Shown: piece by piece, positions 9,363 through 19,021 of the stretch
How positions within the stretch are numbered: the first letter of the stretch is position 1
Layout: each line of letters begins with the position of its first letter
Origin: a virus
Virus record (IMG/VR): IMGVR_UViG_3300030090_000999
Location: 1 to 34,062 of that record
Strand: one strand, 5' to 3'
DNA: 34,062 nt
The notes under the pieces: model-generated
Told to the model about the DNA's origin: nothing
The model's database searches: none
The model's input: only the letters and a program-made list of their open reading frames with translations
Made by a program: the position numbers and the translations under genes

Positions 9363-12300
9363 ATGGCAGAGTTGAGACAAGATTTCTCAAAAGCTCGTAT
9401 GAATAAGGACATGGACGAACGCCTTGTTCCTAACGGCGAGTACAGAGATGCAAACAATATACAAATAGCTACATCTGATGGTTCAGATATAGGTACAGTA
9501 CAATCGTTGCTAAGTAATTATGTTCGAAATCGAACAGAACAAAACGCTTCTTCAGGTAATTATAATTATCTATATAGCGACGGCACCACCTCACCCTCGA
9601 ATATTAAACATACTATAGTAGGCACAGTAGCTGATGCTAGTAAAGATAAAATATATTATCTAGTTTCCGGTGGAGATCAGTATGATTCTGCTAATTATAA
9701 TACTGTACGTAAAGATTACATTATAGAGTACGACACCGTTACTGAAACTAATAAGTATGTTTTTGTAGATATATTTGGCGTAGATACCACCGTATCAGGC
9801 GCTCCTGGCTCAACAACTACGTTTCACATAGCGTTAGGCGCTGGAGATTCTCAATACGATATAGGTATTAGAGTTGGTATGAATATTACTACTACGGCTA
9901 CTACGCCTAATACTACTTTAAATACAGACCTTGTTGTCACAGCTATAGCGTATGATACGGATGGTGGCACAAACAAGTGGAAAATAACCACTAATAAAGC
10001 TCATGGATTATCAGATACTAACGCTATAGCTTTTGAAGCTAAAAGAGTATTAAATTTCTCTAAGTTTAACTTAATTACAGGGATAAACATATTAGAAGAT
10101 TTTATATACTTTACAGACAATGTTCATGAGCCTAAAAAAATAAGTATTAGCAGAAGCATAGCTGGTACTGGTGGTTTAGTGGAGCTTAACACAGAGCCTA
10201 CAGACATATTTACTGGAAACACTCAGCATTTCCATACTAGATTAGTTAAAGATTCAAGTAACTACGAAGAGTCTCAAAACACTTTGCGTGTAGTGGTAAA
10301 TGACGCGGGTACTTTACCGGTGTATGTAGACGAAAGCCATATAACGGTAATTAGAAAGTCTCCTACACAGCCTCTAAAACTTAAAATGTTTAGACAAGAG
10401 TCTAGCAAAATTAATAACCAAGGTGAAGAAAACCCTGTTACAGGTACTATAGAAAACTTTATGCACGATTTTAATGGTAACGTGCCGGGTCCTAGTGGGC
10501 AAATTTTTTCTGATGCTGATGGTTTTTTCTTTACGTCTGAAATAGACATAAGGGAAGGAGATATAATACTTGGAACTTTAGAAGAAAACTTAGATTTAGA
10601 AACTGCAGAAGAAGATTACTTTGATTACAGGATGTTGTGTCTTGATAGCCCTGTTACAGAGCCTAATAACTTAACAACAGGCGCGGCTAATAACACGTTT
10701 GTGTTTAGCTTATTATCTATGTCTAGTGCTGCACAGCAATACTTTGACGATCAGTTTCTTCCACTACAAAATCTTCATGTTAAGATTCAAGAAAAAGACA
10801 TAATATTTCAACATAAGTTTCCAAGATTTTCTTATAGATATAAGTACCAAGACGGTGAATACTCTACGTTTGCACCGTTTTCAGAAGTAGCTTTTTTAAC
10901 AGGTGACTACGAATACAAGCCAAACAAAGGTTATAACTTCGGTATGTCAAACCAACTTAGAACTTTACATTTAACTGATTTTGTTGGTCATGAAAACATA
11001 ATGCCAGAAGATGTTGTTGAAATAGATATACTTTATAAAGAAACAAATAACCCTACCGTATATAGCGTGGAAACTTTAAAGCCAACAGATGACGGTTGGC
11101 CTGGCTCTCAAGAATTACAGGATCAAAACAATCCAAACCGCCGCGGCTTTATAGAGTTAGACACTGATCTTATACACGCAGTTTTACCTTCTAATCAACT
11201 TCTTAGACCGTATGATAACGTACCTAGAAAAGCTTTAGCTCAAGAAATAACAGCAAATAGATTAGTGTATGGTAATTATGTTCAAAATTACACAATAGAC
11301 TCTAACCCTCGTTTATCTGTCAACTATCAAAGAACTAAATATAGTGATGGAGGTTTTGAATATGCACCACCTTCAGTAAAATCTTTACGCAACTATCAGG
11401 TAGGTGTTGTGTTTAGCGATGAATATGGTAGAGAAACTCCAGTATTAAGTTCTGACGCGTCTTCTGTATTTATACCTATTCAGGCTTCTGCTGATAGAAA
11501 TAGATTAGCAGTGGCTTTAGATGTTAAAAATACTACTATACCTGATTGGGCAAAGTATTTTTCATATTACGTAAAAGAACCAACTGCTGAGTACTATACT
11601 ATGGCTATGGATCGTTGGTATAATGCCGAAGATGGTAACATTTGGATATCTTTCCCGTCCGCAGATAGAAACAAAATACAGGAAGACGATACTATTATAC
11701 TTAAAAAAGCGGCCGGATCAAACGAAGCTATTAAAGTAGACAATAGATACAAGGTTTTAGCTATATCTAACGAAGCTCCCGACTTTATTAAAGAAACTAA
11801 AAAAGTTTTAGGTACAGTTGTTGCAGGTTTAGGTATTATTGGAAACGATAGTACTGGTAACCTGTACCCATTGCCTGGTGTTAATAGAATAAAAGTTACC
11901 GATCTACATTTTATTAAGGCGTTTGGGACTAACTTACACGTGATAACTCCAGATAAATTACTATTAAGAATTGAAGGCGCTGGAGAAACTTCTGATTTAT
12001 ACGAAGTCGCTGCATTAACTAGATTTGGCGCTGAGTCAGGTGATTTTGTTATTACCACTAAAAAACCGTTTGGCGAAGACATGAGCTTTACATCTACAAC
12101 CAATAGTGGTTTTGATGCTATAGATGAAATAAGATTAACACTAATACAAGTAGATGTTCTTAATAAACCTGAGTTTGATGGTAGATTTTTTGTAAAGATA
12201 TTTAAAGATTCAACACTAGCTAAATATGTTTTAATTCAGCAGCAAGAAGATTTAGTAGTCGGTAGAAGTTTTCCACTTAGATATATCAACAACAACGCTT

Positions 12301-15300
12301 ATGATAACTTAGGCGCTAACGGCGCTATAATACCTCCATCTATAAATTATCTTGGAGAGTATATCACTGATTTTAACGGAAACGAAATAACTGGATCTAC
12401 ACCTCTTTCATCAGATACTGAAACTGCTTCAGGAGATAGAGAAAACCACCCTACAGAGTACTCTTATAATACTGGTGGTACTATGACTAACAACAGTGGC
12501 GAACCAACAAACAATACTGGTACGTACACTTGGGGTTTTTTCTCTAATAATAATCCTTTTTCAGCAGGTGTAACCGCTAGCCACATAAGTAACAATCCTA
12601 TTGGGGCTTTGAACAATAATCACCAAGACGGTGACTCTGAAAAGTACTGGGAAGAGGTAGCTAACCAAGACTCTTTCTTTATAGATGGCTGCACAGCTTA
12701 CGATTGGAATGGCAATATACAAGTAAATCACACTAGCAACCAAGGTAACATTATATTTGATGAACAAGGAGGTTCTCCAGGAGACACTATACGAGCTTCT
12801 GAATATGACGATGGTTACGAAGGAAGTTACACTGGTAACTGTACTTCTTTTGCTAATCCTAGTAGAGCTATATGGGGTAGTGGACGTTTAATGGATATTT
12901 CTTGGTGTCAGTTTTCAAACAACCACACACATAATAGTGGCTCAACACCATATGCACAAAAGCTTCAAGACTCTGGCACTGATCAATCTGAAGCGCTTAC
13001 GTTTATAAAAGAATTAGTTACGCCAGGTACTAAGTTTAGATTTTCTAGAGATCCAGACTCAATTATATATACCACAATAGGCACATATGGATATGGATTA
13101 TCTAATATTGAAGGCACGTTGAAATACAACGATCCTCTTACGTGGGTGACTTCACAAACTACAAATGAAACTGGCGCTTGGGGTATAAGAAATTATGCTA
13201 GTACTGGTACTTTTATGAGTACTAGGGAGAAAAGGATGTTTAACTATGGCAACATAAGACAACGTTGGACTATTAGAGTTGCTAACAGTGCTGGTGGTGG
13301 TATTGGATCTGCCGGTCATGGTTATGATCCTACGAGGGGTACTTTGCCTTTATCTCAAGGAGGTCCGCTTACGAACGCCCCAGAGTTTAGAAGGGCTTTG
13401 CATCACGATGGTACAGATGCTGACGCTATACAGATTATGATTCCTCTTCTTGACGGTGTTAATAGCGAAGAAACTTTTGTTGATAACCCAGCGGTTTGGG
13501 AAATTGAACCTAGAGAAACCGTAGAACTAGATATATACTATCAAGCATCACCGCTTATACCTATTGTGCTAGATAAATCTACTAACGAAGAGCTTTTACC
13601 TATAGGATCTACGTTTACTCTACCAGCTCAAGAAGCTGCTCAAGGTGTTCTTGAAATACCAGAAACTACTCATACTATTACTGGGTGGAGCGATCAAACA
13701 ATGACGTTTACACCAGCACTTACAACTGGATTTGTTTTTGAAGAAAATCAATTAATAACATTTAATAAATATAGCAACTATTCTTTAAACGCTAGATTAG
13801 ATGTTTCTGCTGCAGCGTATGCGAGTGTTACTCAACTCACTCTTCACGGTGGGCCTACAACAAATGACAATGTTCTTAAGATACCGTACCAGACTCACTT
13901 TTTAGATTATAATAACTGTTGGTGTTTTGGAAACGGAGTAGAGTCAGATAGAGTAAGAGACATGTTTAACGATCCTCAAATGGATAACGGCGTTAAAGCG
14001 TCAACAGTTGTAGCAGATCCTTCTCTTTTAACTGAAGAGCGAAAAAAGCATGGATTAATTTGGTCAGGCATTTACAGTAGTAACACTAGTACAAACGACA
14101 CTAATCAGTTTATCGCTGCTGAGCCTATCACTAAAGATATAAACCCAGTTTACGGTAGTATACAGAGACTGCTAAATAGAGAAACTAGATTAGTTATGTT
14201 CTGCGAAGACAAGGTTTTAAGAGCAGTAACAAATAAAGACGCTTTATATAATGCGGATGGTAATCCTCAACTAGTATCTAGCAATGCCGTTATTGGTGAT
14301 GTAACACCATATGCTGGTAAATATGGTATAGCTACTAATCCTGAGTCTATGGCTGCTACTCCAGAGAATACGTACTTTACTGACGTTATGCGCGGTAGAG
14401 TTTTAGTGTTGTCGAACTCAGGTGATGGTGTTAGGCCTATATCTGCTATAGGTATGAAAGATTATTTTGCTGACTTCATGGCTGACTATGTTGACACCGC
14501 TATAGGTAGCTACGATTCTCGTAAAAAAGAATACAATATAACTATAAGTAAAAAATACGAGTCGCACCAAGCTCAATCACACGAGCAAACTACAGTATCA
14601 TATAGTGAGTATTCTAAAGGCTGGATAAGCTTTAAGTCTTATTATCCAGACGCTGGTATTAGTTTAAATAATAAATATTACACGTTTAAAAACGGCGTAA
14701 TATACGAGCATCACTACGAACGAGACGCTGGAATTCTCAATAGTAGAAATGAATTCTATGGAACTCAATACACGTCCGACATAACACCTATATTTAACGG
14801 TATGCCAGAGTCTGTTAAAGGCTTCAATTATTTTAAGTACGAAGGATCAAACGCTAAAATCCCTATTTTTCAAGAGTTTCATAATCAAAATTATTTTACA
14901 GGAGATTACAGTGTTAACGACGGTCTAGTTGACACAGATAATATTACTGATGGTGAGTATTACAATATTTATTTTAAAGCAGAAAATTTACTTGGATGGT
15001 ATATAGACAACGTAGCTACTAATCTTCAGACATGCGGTAACGTGTATTTCTTAAATAAAGAAGGTAAGCACTATGCGTATCCTACTGGTGAAACAACTAG
15101 TTTATCTAATCTTGACACTAAAGAGTTTAGCGTACAAGGTATAGGTATGGCTAATATAGTTCATAACGATAACACCGTTGGAGATCAAGCTACGTTAACA
15201 TTTACTAATAACTTGAATTCTGTTACAAATTTTGGTGGCGCTGGTCAAAGTGATTCTAGCGGCAACGCAGATCAGGTAGGTATAGGTAGATGGACTATTA

Positions 15301-17327
15301 CTGACGCTACTTATAACGCTACTGTAGGCACCGCGCTAGGTAGTAGCCAAACTGTAGAAATGACTATAAGTCCTTTTTACGACGGTGTTTATACTGGTTT
15401 CCCTGTTAGCGCTAGTAATTTCGATCTTGAAGGCGCAACAGAGAGTCCAGCAGGTACGTTTACTGTAGACGCTAACACAGGTGTAATAAGCACAAATGGA
15501 AGCGCAGGAGCTGGGGACGGCCTTGAATTAGACTCTGCTGTAGCAAGCGTTGTGTTTTCTGACAATGGTGTTGCTGGAGATCCTGCTAACACTGTAAAAG
15601 TGACAGTAAACTTAAACGCTAGCTTTGTGCCGGCAGGAATTGGCACTACCACTCTTGATATAGATGAGGTTGTAGCTAAAACTGCAAGGGAAAGATCTTC
15701 TTGCTTGCTAGTTCAATATGATAATTTATCTAACGCAAACGAAACTGCAAACGCAGTATCAGGAATTACCACCGCTAACGTGCTAAACTTATCGCACGTT
15801 ATAAATCAACACAGCGGTAATGTTAACGAAGGAGAATCTAACTTAATTGCTCACTATACGTTTGCAACGACTGGTACTAGTTACTATGTTGGCGGTGTAG
15901 CTAGTCCTACTGTTAGTTTTGAAAGTTTAGGAGCATATGCACCTTATTATTCTTACACTATAGATCTTGCGTTTACAGGTAGTAATATAACTTCTTTTGT
16001 AGTTAAAATATATTACGACCCACCTGTTGTTAGTTATTTAAGCGTTGATCCGCCAGATATTTGCGCGCTAGCGCATAAAGCTGTAGTTAGAGCTCAAGTA
16101 AAAACGCCTGACGTAGATCTTCATGATATTCGAAGCTTATCATATGCGCCTGATGTGAGCTCTATTGGTGGTGTTAACACAATTACTGTTAGAGGCGCTA
16201 AAGACGCTAAATACAAGCTTTCAGTACAAAAAAAGCAAGGATTAAATAATCCTGTTACTACTACCACAGGTGGTTACTATGATTTTGGTAAAAATTCTTT
16301 TGTAGATGATGAAGCAGGTTTGATAGGAACTATTGATGCAACTGGATTCGCTGATCACTTTGTGTCTTTGCCAAGCGTAAGCGATGATACTAGATATGAC
16401 ATTATTGTAGATGGTATAGTAAACGGCTCTACTTTTTCTTTAGCAGATTCAATACCAACAATTGCTGGTGATGCAACTATTACGCAACATGGTACTAGAA
16501 CACTAACGCTATCTCCTACGACTCAAACAGCAGCTAATTTTGGAACTTTACCTACTGTAGATATAATTAGACCTGCTAGACACAATCGTGATAGATATTA
16601 TGATTTACCTTTCTTAAAGATAAATCAAACAGGTACTACTAAAAACGTAGCTTCTACTAGACTGTTGTTAGATAAAGAGAATACAAACATCAAGCAAGGT
16701 ATGTTTGTTATAGATCCGTCTAGTAATACATCTATACCACATAACACAACTGTTGTAGGTATAAGAAGCAACGCCATAACCCTAAGCAACGCGTGTACTA
16801 TACCTGACAACACTAGATTGACATTTATAAGAGGTAACGCTAGTTTCGTGCCGTTTACTTTAACGATACCACCTGGAACTGGTAAAACTTTATATTTAAA
16901 CTCTAGCGCTAGCGTAGTTGATTCAGTAGCAACGGAATCTGTTTCTTTTGTTCCTCACATGCCTACATCTGACGATATTACAATTAGACCAAGCACTTCG
17001 TTATACACACCGGCACAGCAATTTGAATTTGTTAGCAGAGTAAATGTTGGAGACATAGTCTCTGGTAATAAAGTTAGCACTACTAATCTTACAGTGGCAG
17101 CAACAGACACTTCGGCGTTCACTATAACTTTAAATCAATCAGACATAGGCGCTGAGCAATCAGACAAATTATCATTTTCTGGTTCAACAGCTGCCGCCAA
17201 AGTTGTACACGCTACTTCCGCTATAACTGACGGAGATTTAATTATAAACGGTTATCTTAAAATTGATGACGTAAATACCAGGGCTAACATATCTGTATTT
17301 ATTGATAATCTAGTAAACGTAAACTAA
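9363..17327 (+). CDS. Giant tail protein, crAss-like 'stabilization protein' type (2,654 aa)
   Basis: This 2,654-residue protein has N-terminal motif MNKDMDERLVPNGEYRDANN (residues 13-32), characteristic of the tail 'stabilization'-type proteins of crAss-like and marine phages. A second conserved block at about residues 1515-1790 contains GNGVESDRV, a GLIWSGIY element, TKDINPVYGSIQRLL, FCEDKV, NKDALYNADGN, then NPES and YFTDVMRG, plus a later FYG segment; these are recognisable from the same family. Between them, about residues 1000-1200, sits an Asn/Ser/Thr/Gly-rich stretch that looks inserted. The last ~750 residues are beta-rich and repetitive in composition, like receptor-facing or structural beta-sandwich domains. 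No hydrolase motif was recognised. It probably forms a large part of the tail hub or tail tube. Family membership is fairly sure, exact place in the tail is not. Confidence 0.7.
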   Translation: MAELRQDFSKARMNKDMDERLVPNGEYRDANNIQIATSDGSDIGTVQSLLSNYVRNRTEQNASSGNYNYLYSDGTTSPSNIKHTIVGTVADASKDKIYYLVSGGDQYDSANYNTVRKDYIIEYDTVTETNKYVFVDIFGVDTTVSGAPGSTTTFHIALGAGDSQYDIGIRVGMNITTTATTPNTTLNTDLVVTAIAYDTDGGTNKWKITTNKAHGLSDTNAIAFEAKRVLNFSKFNLITGINILEDFIYFTDNVHEPKKISISRSIAGTGGLVELNTEPTDIFTGNTQHFHTRLVKDSSNYEESQNTLRVVVNDAGTLPVYVDESHITVIRKSPTQPLKLKMFRQESSKINNQGEENPVTGTIENFMHDFNGNVPGPSGQIFSDADGFFFTSEIDIREGDIILGTLEENLDLETAEEDYFDYRMLCLDSPVTEPNNLTTGAANNTFVFSLLSMSSAAQQYFDDQFLPLQNLHVKIQEKDIIFQHKFPRFSYRYKYQDGEYSTFAPFSEVAFLTGDYEYKPNKGYNFGMSNQLRTLHLTDFVGHENIMPEDVVEIDILYKETNNPTVYSVETLKPTDDGWPGSQELQDQNNPNRRGFIELDTDLIHAVLPSNQLLRPYDNVPRKALAQEITANRLVYGNYVQNYTIDSNPRLSVNYQRTKYSDGGFEYAPPSVKSLRNYQVGVVFSDEYGRETPVLSSDASSVFIPIQASADRNRLAVALDVKNTTIPDWAKYFSYYVKEPTAEYYTMAMDRWYNAEDGNIWISFPSADRNKIQEDDTIILKKAAGSNEAIKVDNRYKVLAISNEAPDFIKETKKVLGTVVAGLGIIGNDSTGNLYPLPGVNRIKVTDLHFIKAFGTNLHVITPDKLLLRIEGAGETSDLYEVAALTRFGAESGDFVITTKKPFGEDMSFTSTTNSGFDAIDEIRLTLIQVDVLNKPEFDGRFFVKIFKDSTLAKYVLIQQQEDLVVGRSFPLRYINNNAYDNLGANGAIIPPSINYLGEYITDFNGNEITGSTPLSSDTETASGDRENHPTEYSYNTGGTMTNNSGEPTNNTGTYTWGFFSNNNPFSAGVTASHISNNPIGALNNNHQDGDSEKYWEEVANQDSFFIDGCTAYDWNGNIQVNHTSNQGNIIFDEQGGSPGDTIRASEYDDGYEGSYTGNCTSFANPSRAIWGSGRLMDISWCQFSNNHTHNSGSTPYAQKLQDSGTDQSEALTFIKELVTPGTKFRFSRDPDSIIYTTIGTYGYGLSNIEGTLKYNDPLTWVTSQTTNETGAWGIRNYASTGTFMSTREKRMFNYGNIRQRWTIRVANSAGGGIGSAGHGYDPTRGTLPLSQGGPLTNAPEFRRALHHDGTDADAIQIMIPLLDGVNSEETFVDNPAVWEIEPRETVELDIYYQASPLIPIVLDKSTNEELLPIGSTFTLPAQEAAQGVLEIPETTHTITGWSDQTMTFTPALTTGFVFEENQLITFNKYSNYSLNARLDVSAAAYASVTQLTLHGGPTTNDNVLKIPYQTHFLDYNNCWCFGNGVESDRVRDMFNDPQMDNGVKASTVVADPSLLTEERKKHGLIWSGIYSSNTSTNDTNQFIAAEPITKDINPVYGSIQRLLNRETRLVMFCEDKVLRAVTNKDALYNADGNPQLVSSNAVIGDVTPYAGKYGIATNPESMAATPENTYFTDVMRGRVLVLSNSGDGVRPISAIGMKDYFADFMADYVDTAIGSYDSRKKEYNITISKKYESHQAQSHEQTTVSYSEYSKGWISFKSYYPDAGISLNNKYYTFKNGVIYEHHYERDAGILNSRNEFYGTQYTSDITPIFNGMPESVKGFNYFKYEGSNAKIPIFQEFHNQNYFTGDYSVNDGLVDTDNITDGEYYNIYFKAENLLGWYIDNVATNLQTCGNVYFLNKEGKHYAYPTGETTSLSNLDTKEFSVQGIGMANIVHNDNTVGDQATLTFTNNLNSVTNFGGAGQSDSSGNADQVGIGRWTITDATYNATVGTALGSSQTVEMTISPFYDGVYTGFPVSASNFDLEGATESPAGTFTVDANTGVISTNGSAGAGDGLELDSAVASVVFSDNGVAGDPANTVKVTVNLNASFVPAGIGTTTLDIDEVVAKTARERSSCLLVQYDNLSNANETANAVSGITTANVLNLSHVINQHSGNVNEGESNLIAHYTFATTGTSYYVGGVASPTVSFESLGAYAPYYSYTIDLAFTGSNITSFVVKIYYDPPVVSYLSVDPPDICALAHKAVVRAQVKTPDVDLHDIRSLSYAPDVSSIGGVNTITVRGAKDAKYKLSVQKKQGLNNPVTTTTGGYYDFGKNSFVDDEAGLIGTIDATGFADHFVSLPSVSDDTRYDIIVDGIVNGSTFSLADSIPTIAGDATITQHGTRTLTLSPTTQTAANFGTLPTVDIIRPARHNRDRYYDLPFLKINQTGTTKNVASTRLLLDKENTNIKQGMFVIDPSSNTSIPHNTTVVGIRSNAITLSNACTIPDNTRLTFIRGNASFVPFTLTIPPGTGKTLYLNSSASVVDSVATESVSFVPHMPTSDDITIRPSTSLYTPAQQFEFVSRVNVGDIVSGNKVSTTNLTVAATDTSAFTITLNQSDIGAEQSDKLSFSGSTAAAKVVHATSAITDGDLIINGYLKIDDVNTRANISVFIDNLVNVN

Positions 17328-17328
17328 T

Positions 17329-17718
17329 ATGCCATCAGCAACATTAAATTTTTCAGCACCAATAAACGTGTCATGTCAAGTAGGTGATACTGCTTACTAT
17401 GTAGACACTAGCTCAGTAGGTGGTTTTACAGTATCTACTAACTCTGTGGCAAGTCAAGAAAACACTATCGTAGAGATAGGTGAAATACGTGAAATACAAG
17501 GGCCAAAAACTAATACGCCGGCTATAATAGTTGAAACAACTTTAGGTTACAATGAGCTAAACGGTTTAAATAGGTTTATATTCTTTTCAAAAAACAATAA
17601 AGCTAATTTAAGCTCACCTTTAGGTTATTACGCTAGCGTTAAGTTCGTAAATGATAACAGCTATACAACTGCAGAGCTTTACGCTATTGAGGCAGACATA
17701 TACGAAAGTAGTAAATAA
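17329..17718 (+). CDS. Small structural protein of unknown function
   Basis: A 129-residue protein starting 1 base after the stop of the giant tail gene. It is Ser, Asn and Thr rich with alternating hydrophobic residues, so probably all-beta, and has no signal peptide, membrane span or catalytic motif. N-terminal sequence INVSCQVGDTAYYVD and a C-terminal YYASVKFVNDNS element recall small conserved proteins beside the large tail gene in uncultured marine phages. Its position suggests a tail or neck component, possibly a partner of the giant protein. The function is unknown. Confidence 0.5.
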   Translation: MPSATLNFSAPINVSCQVGDTAYYVDTSSVGGFTVSTNSVASQENTIVEIGEIREIQGPKTNTPAIIVETTLGYNELNGLNRFIFFSKNNKANLSSPLGYYASVKFVNDNSYTTAELYAIEADIYESSK

Positions 17719-17755
17719 ACACTAAAAAGTGTAACTATATATCAGTACACTTTAA
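17719..17755 (+). promoter_or_regulatory. Two mutually exclusive hairpins in a 46-base gap
   Basis: The gap before the cupin gene can form either a short hairpin (ACACT 17719-17723 with AGTGT 17728-17732, AAAA loop) or a longer one (AAAGTGTA 17726-17733 with TACACTTT 17746-17753, 12-base loop). They share the AGTGT arm, so only one can form at a time. Such a pair can act as an attenuator or weak terminator, but the stems are short and A/T-rich, and chance is possible. Confidence 0.35.
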
Positions 17756-17764
17756 TTAAATTTA

Positions 17765-18238
17765 ATGACTGATAATAAGTTACAAAAAAACTTTAAGTCA
17801 GACGTAAAAAATCTACTTAACACATTAGCAAAACACGCTGACGGAGAAAATATAATTGTAGGAACTAAAGAAGATCCTATAATTACAAACTCAGATAAAC
17901 TACCAATAGAACATTTTTTTATGGATGGTGTTTACGTTAGAAAAATGACTATGTATAAAGACTCCGCTGTTGTAGGCGCGATACATAAACATTTGCATAT
18001 GTGTTTTTTATTATCTGGGCACTTAACAGTCTCTAGCGAACATGGTGTTGTAGAATACAAGGCGCCTTGCCATGTAATCGCTACACCAGGAACTCAAAGA
18101 GTTTTATACGCTAACGAAGAAAGCGTTTGGTACAACGTACATAAAAATATAACTAACACTGAAGACGTTAAACAGATTGAATGTGATTTAGTAGTATTAA
18201 ATCAAGAAGAATATGAAGAATATATTAAAAATAAATAA
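17765..18238 (+). CDS. Cupin-fold protein
   Basis: A 157-residue protein with a compact cupin barrel at about residues 75-125: HKHLHMCFLLSGHLTV, a beta turn, then APCHVIATPGTQRVLYA and finally WYNVH. The spaced His residues (HKHLH, and the later VH) fit a metal-binding cupin site, though the exact ligand set is uncertain. Cupins serve as sugar isomerases, dioxygenases, sensors or structural domains, so the activity cannot be named. It is surrounded by virion genes, and similar small cupins occur in structural clusters of marine phages, which suggests a virion or assembly role; that is inference. It is preceded by a small gap with possible hairpins and followed after 3 bases by the next gene. 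Confidence 0.65.
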   Translation: MTDNKLQKNFKSDVKNLLNTLAKHADGENIIVGTKEDPIITNSDKLPIEHFFMDGVYVRKMTMYKDSAVVGAIHKHLHMCFLLSGHLTVSSEHGVVEYKAPCHVIATPGTQRVLYANEESVWYNVHKNITNTEDVKQIECDLVVLNQEEYEEYIKNK

Positions 18239-18241
18239 ATC

Positions 18242-19009
18242 ATGGCATTTGCGTTAAGTACTGTAGCAATTGTAGGTGGAGCTATAGCCGCTGCCGGAGG
18301 CGTAGCGAAAGCTATTGACGGAGGCATCAAAGCTAAAGATGCTAAAGAAGACGCTGAAAGAGCTGAAAAAGAGATGGAAAAGCAGAAGAATCTTTTCGCT
18401 AGTTTAGATACTAGTAATCCATACCTTAATATGGAAAACACAATGGAAGATCTTACTGTCAACCAGAAAGAGGCTCAGTTTATGGCTCAACAATCACAGC
18501 AATCGCAAGCTAATATCTTACAAAGCATGCGTGGCGCAGCTGGAAGCTCTGGTATTGCAGCGCTAGCTCAAACACTAGCTAATCAAGGTGCGTTAGACGC
18601 GCAAAAAGCCGCTGCTTCTATTGGGGCACAAGAAGCAGCTAACCAAAAGTTACGTGCAGAAGAAGCTAGCAGGCTACAAGGTCTTGAGCGTGAAGGCGAG
18701 CTTATTAGTAGAGAAGCTGAAATGGGTAAAGTATCATCTTTACTTGGTATGGCAGCAGACGAAGCTGCTGCAGCACGTCAAGCACAGGCTGAGTTTAGAG
18801 ATCAGATGTTTGAAGGTATATCAGATGTTGGTAGTTCTCTTATGAGCATGGATGGTATTAAAGGTGGTGTTGATGGTGGTGGTGATATAGAAAAGCTACT
18901 TGGAGATTTAAGTGAAGAAGAACTACAGGAGCTAATAAGAAAAACAGGTGGAGATGCTTCAGGAGGAGGTACAGGCTTACAATTACCAGGCGGTGGTGGT
19001 TACGTTTAA
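18242..19009 (+). CDS. Probable internal virion protein (Ala/Gln-rich, hydrophobic N-terminus)
   Basis: A 255-residue protein upstream of the giant ejection protein. The first ~25 residues are hydrophobic and Gly/Ala-rich (STVAIVGGAIAAAGGVAKAI), a possible membrane-inserting segment. Residues ~30-190 are highly helical, rich in Ala, Gln and Glu. The C-terminus is Gly-rich, ending LPGGGGYV. This resembles the composition and position of the small internal core proteins of T7-like phages (gp14/gp15), which leave the capsid to help build a DNA channel across the host envelope. There is no clear sequence signature that proves it, so the call is based on position, hydrophobic N-terminus and helical body. 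Confidence 0.5.
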   Translation: MAFALSTVAIVGGAIAAAGGVAKAIDGGIKAKDAKEDAERAEKEMEKQKNLFASLDTSNPYLNMENTMEDLTVNQKEAQFMAQQSQQSQANILQSMRGAAGSSGIAALAQTLANQGALDAQKAAASIGAQEAANQKLRAEEASRLQGLEREGELISREAEMGKVSSLLGMAADEAAAARQAQAEFRDQMFEGISDVGSSLMSMDGIKGGVDGGGDIEKLLGDLSEEELQELIRKTGGDASGGGTGLQLPGGGGYV

Positions 19010-19021
19010 ATTTTAAAAATT

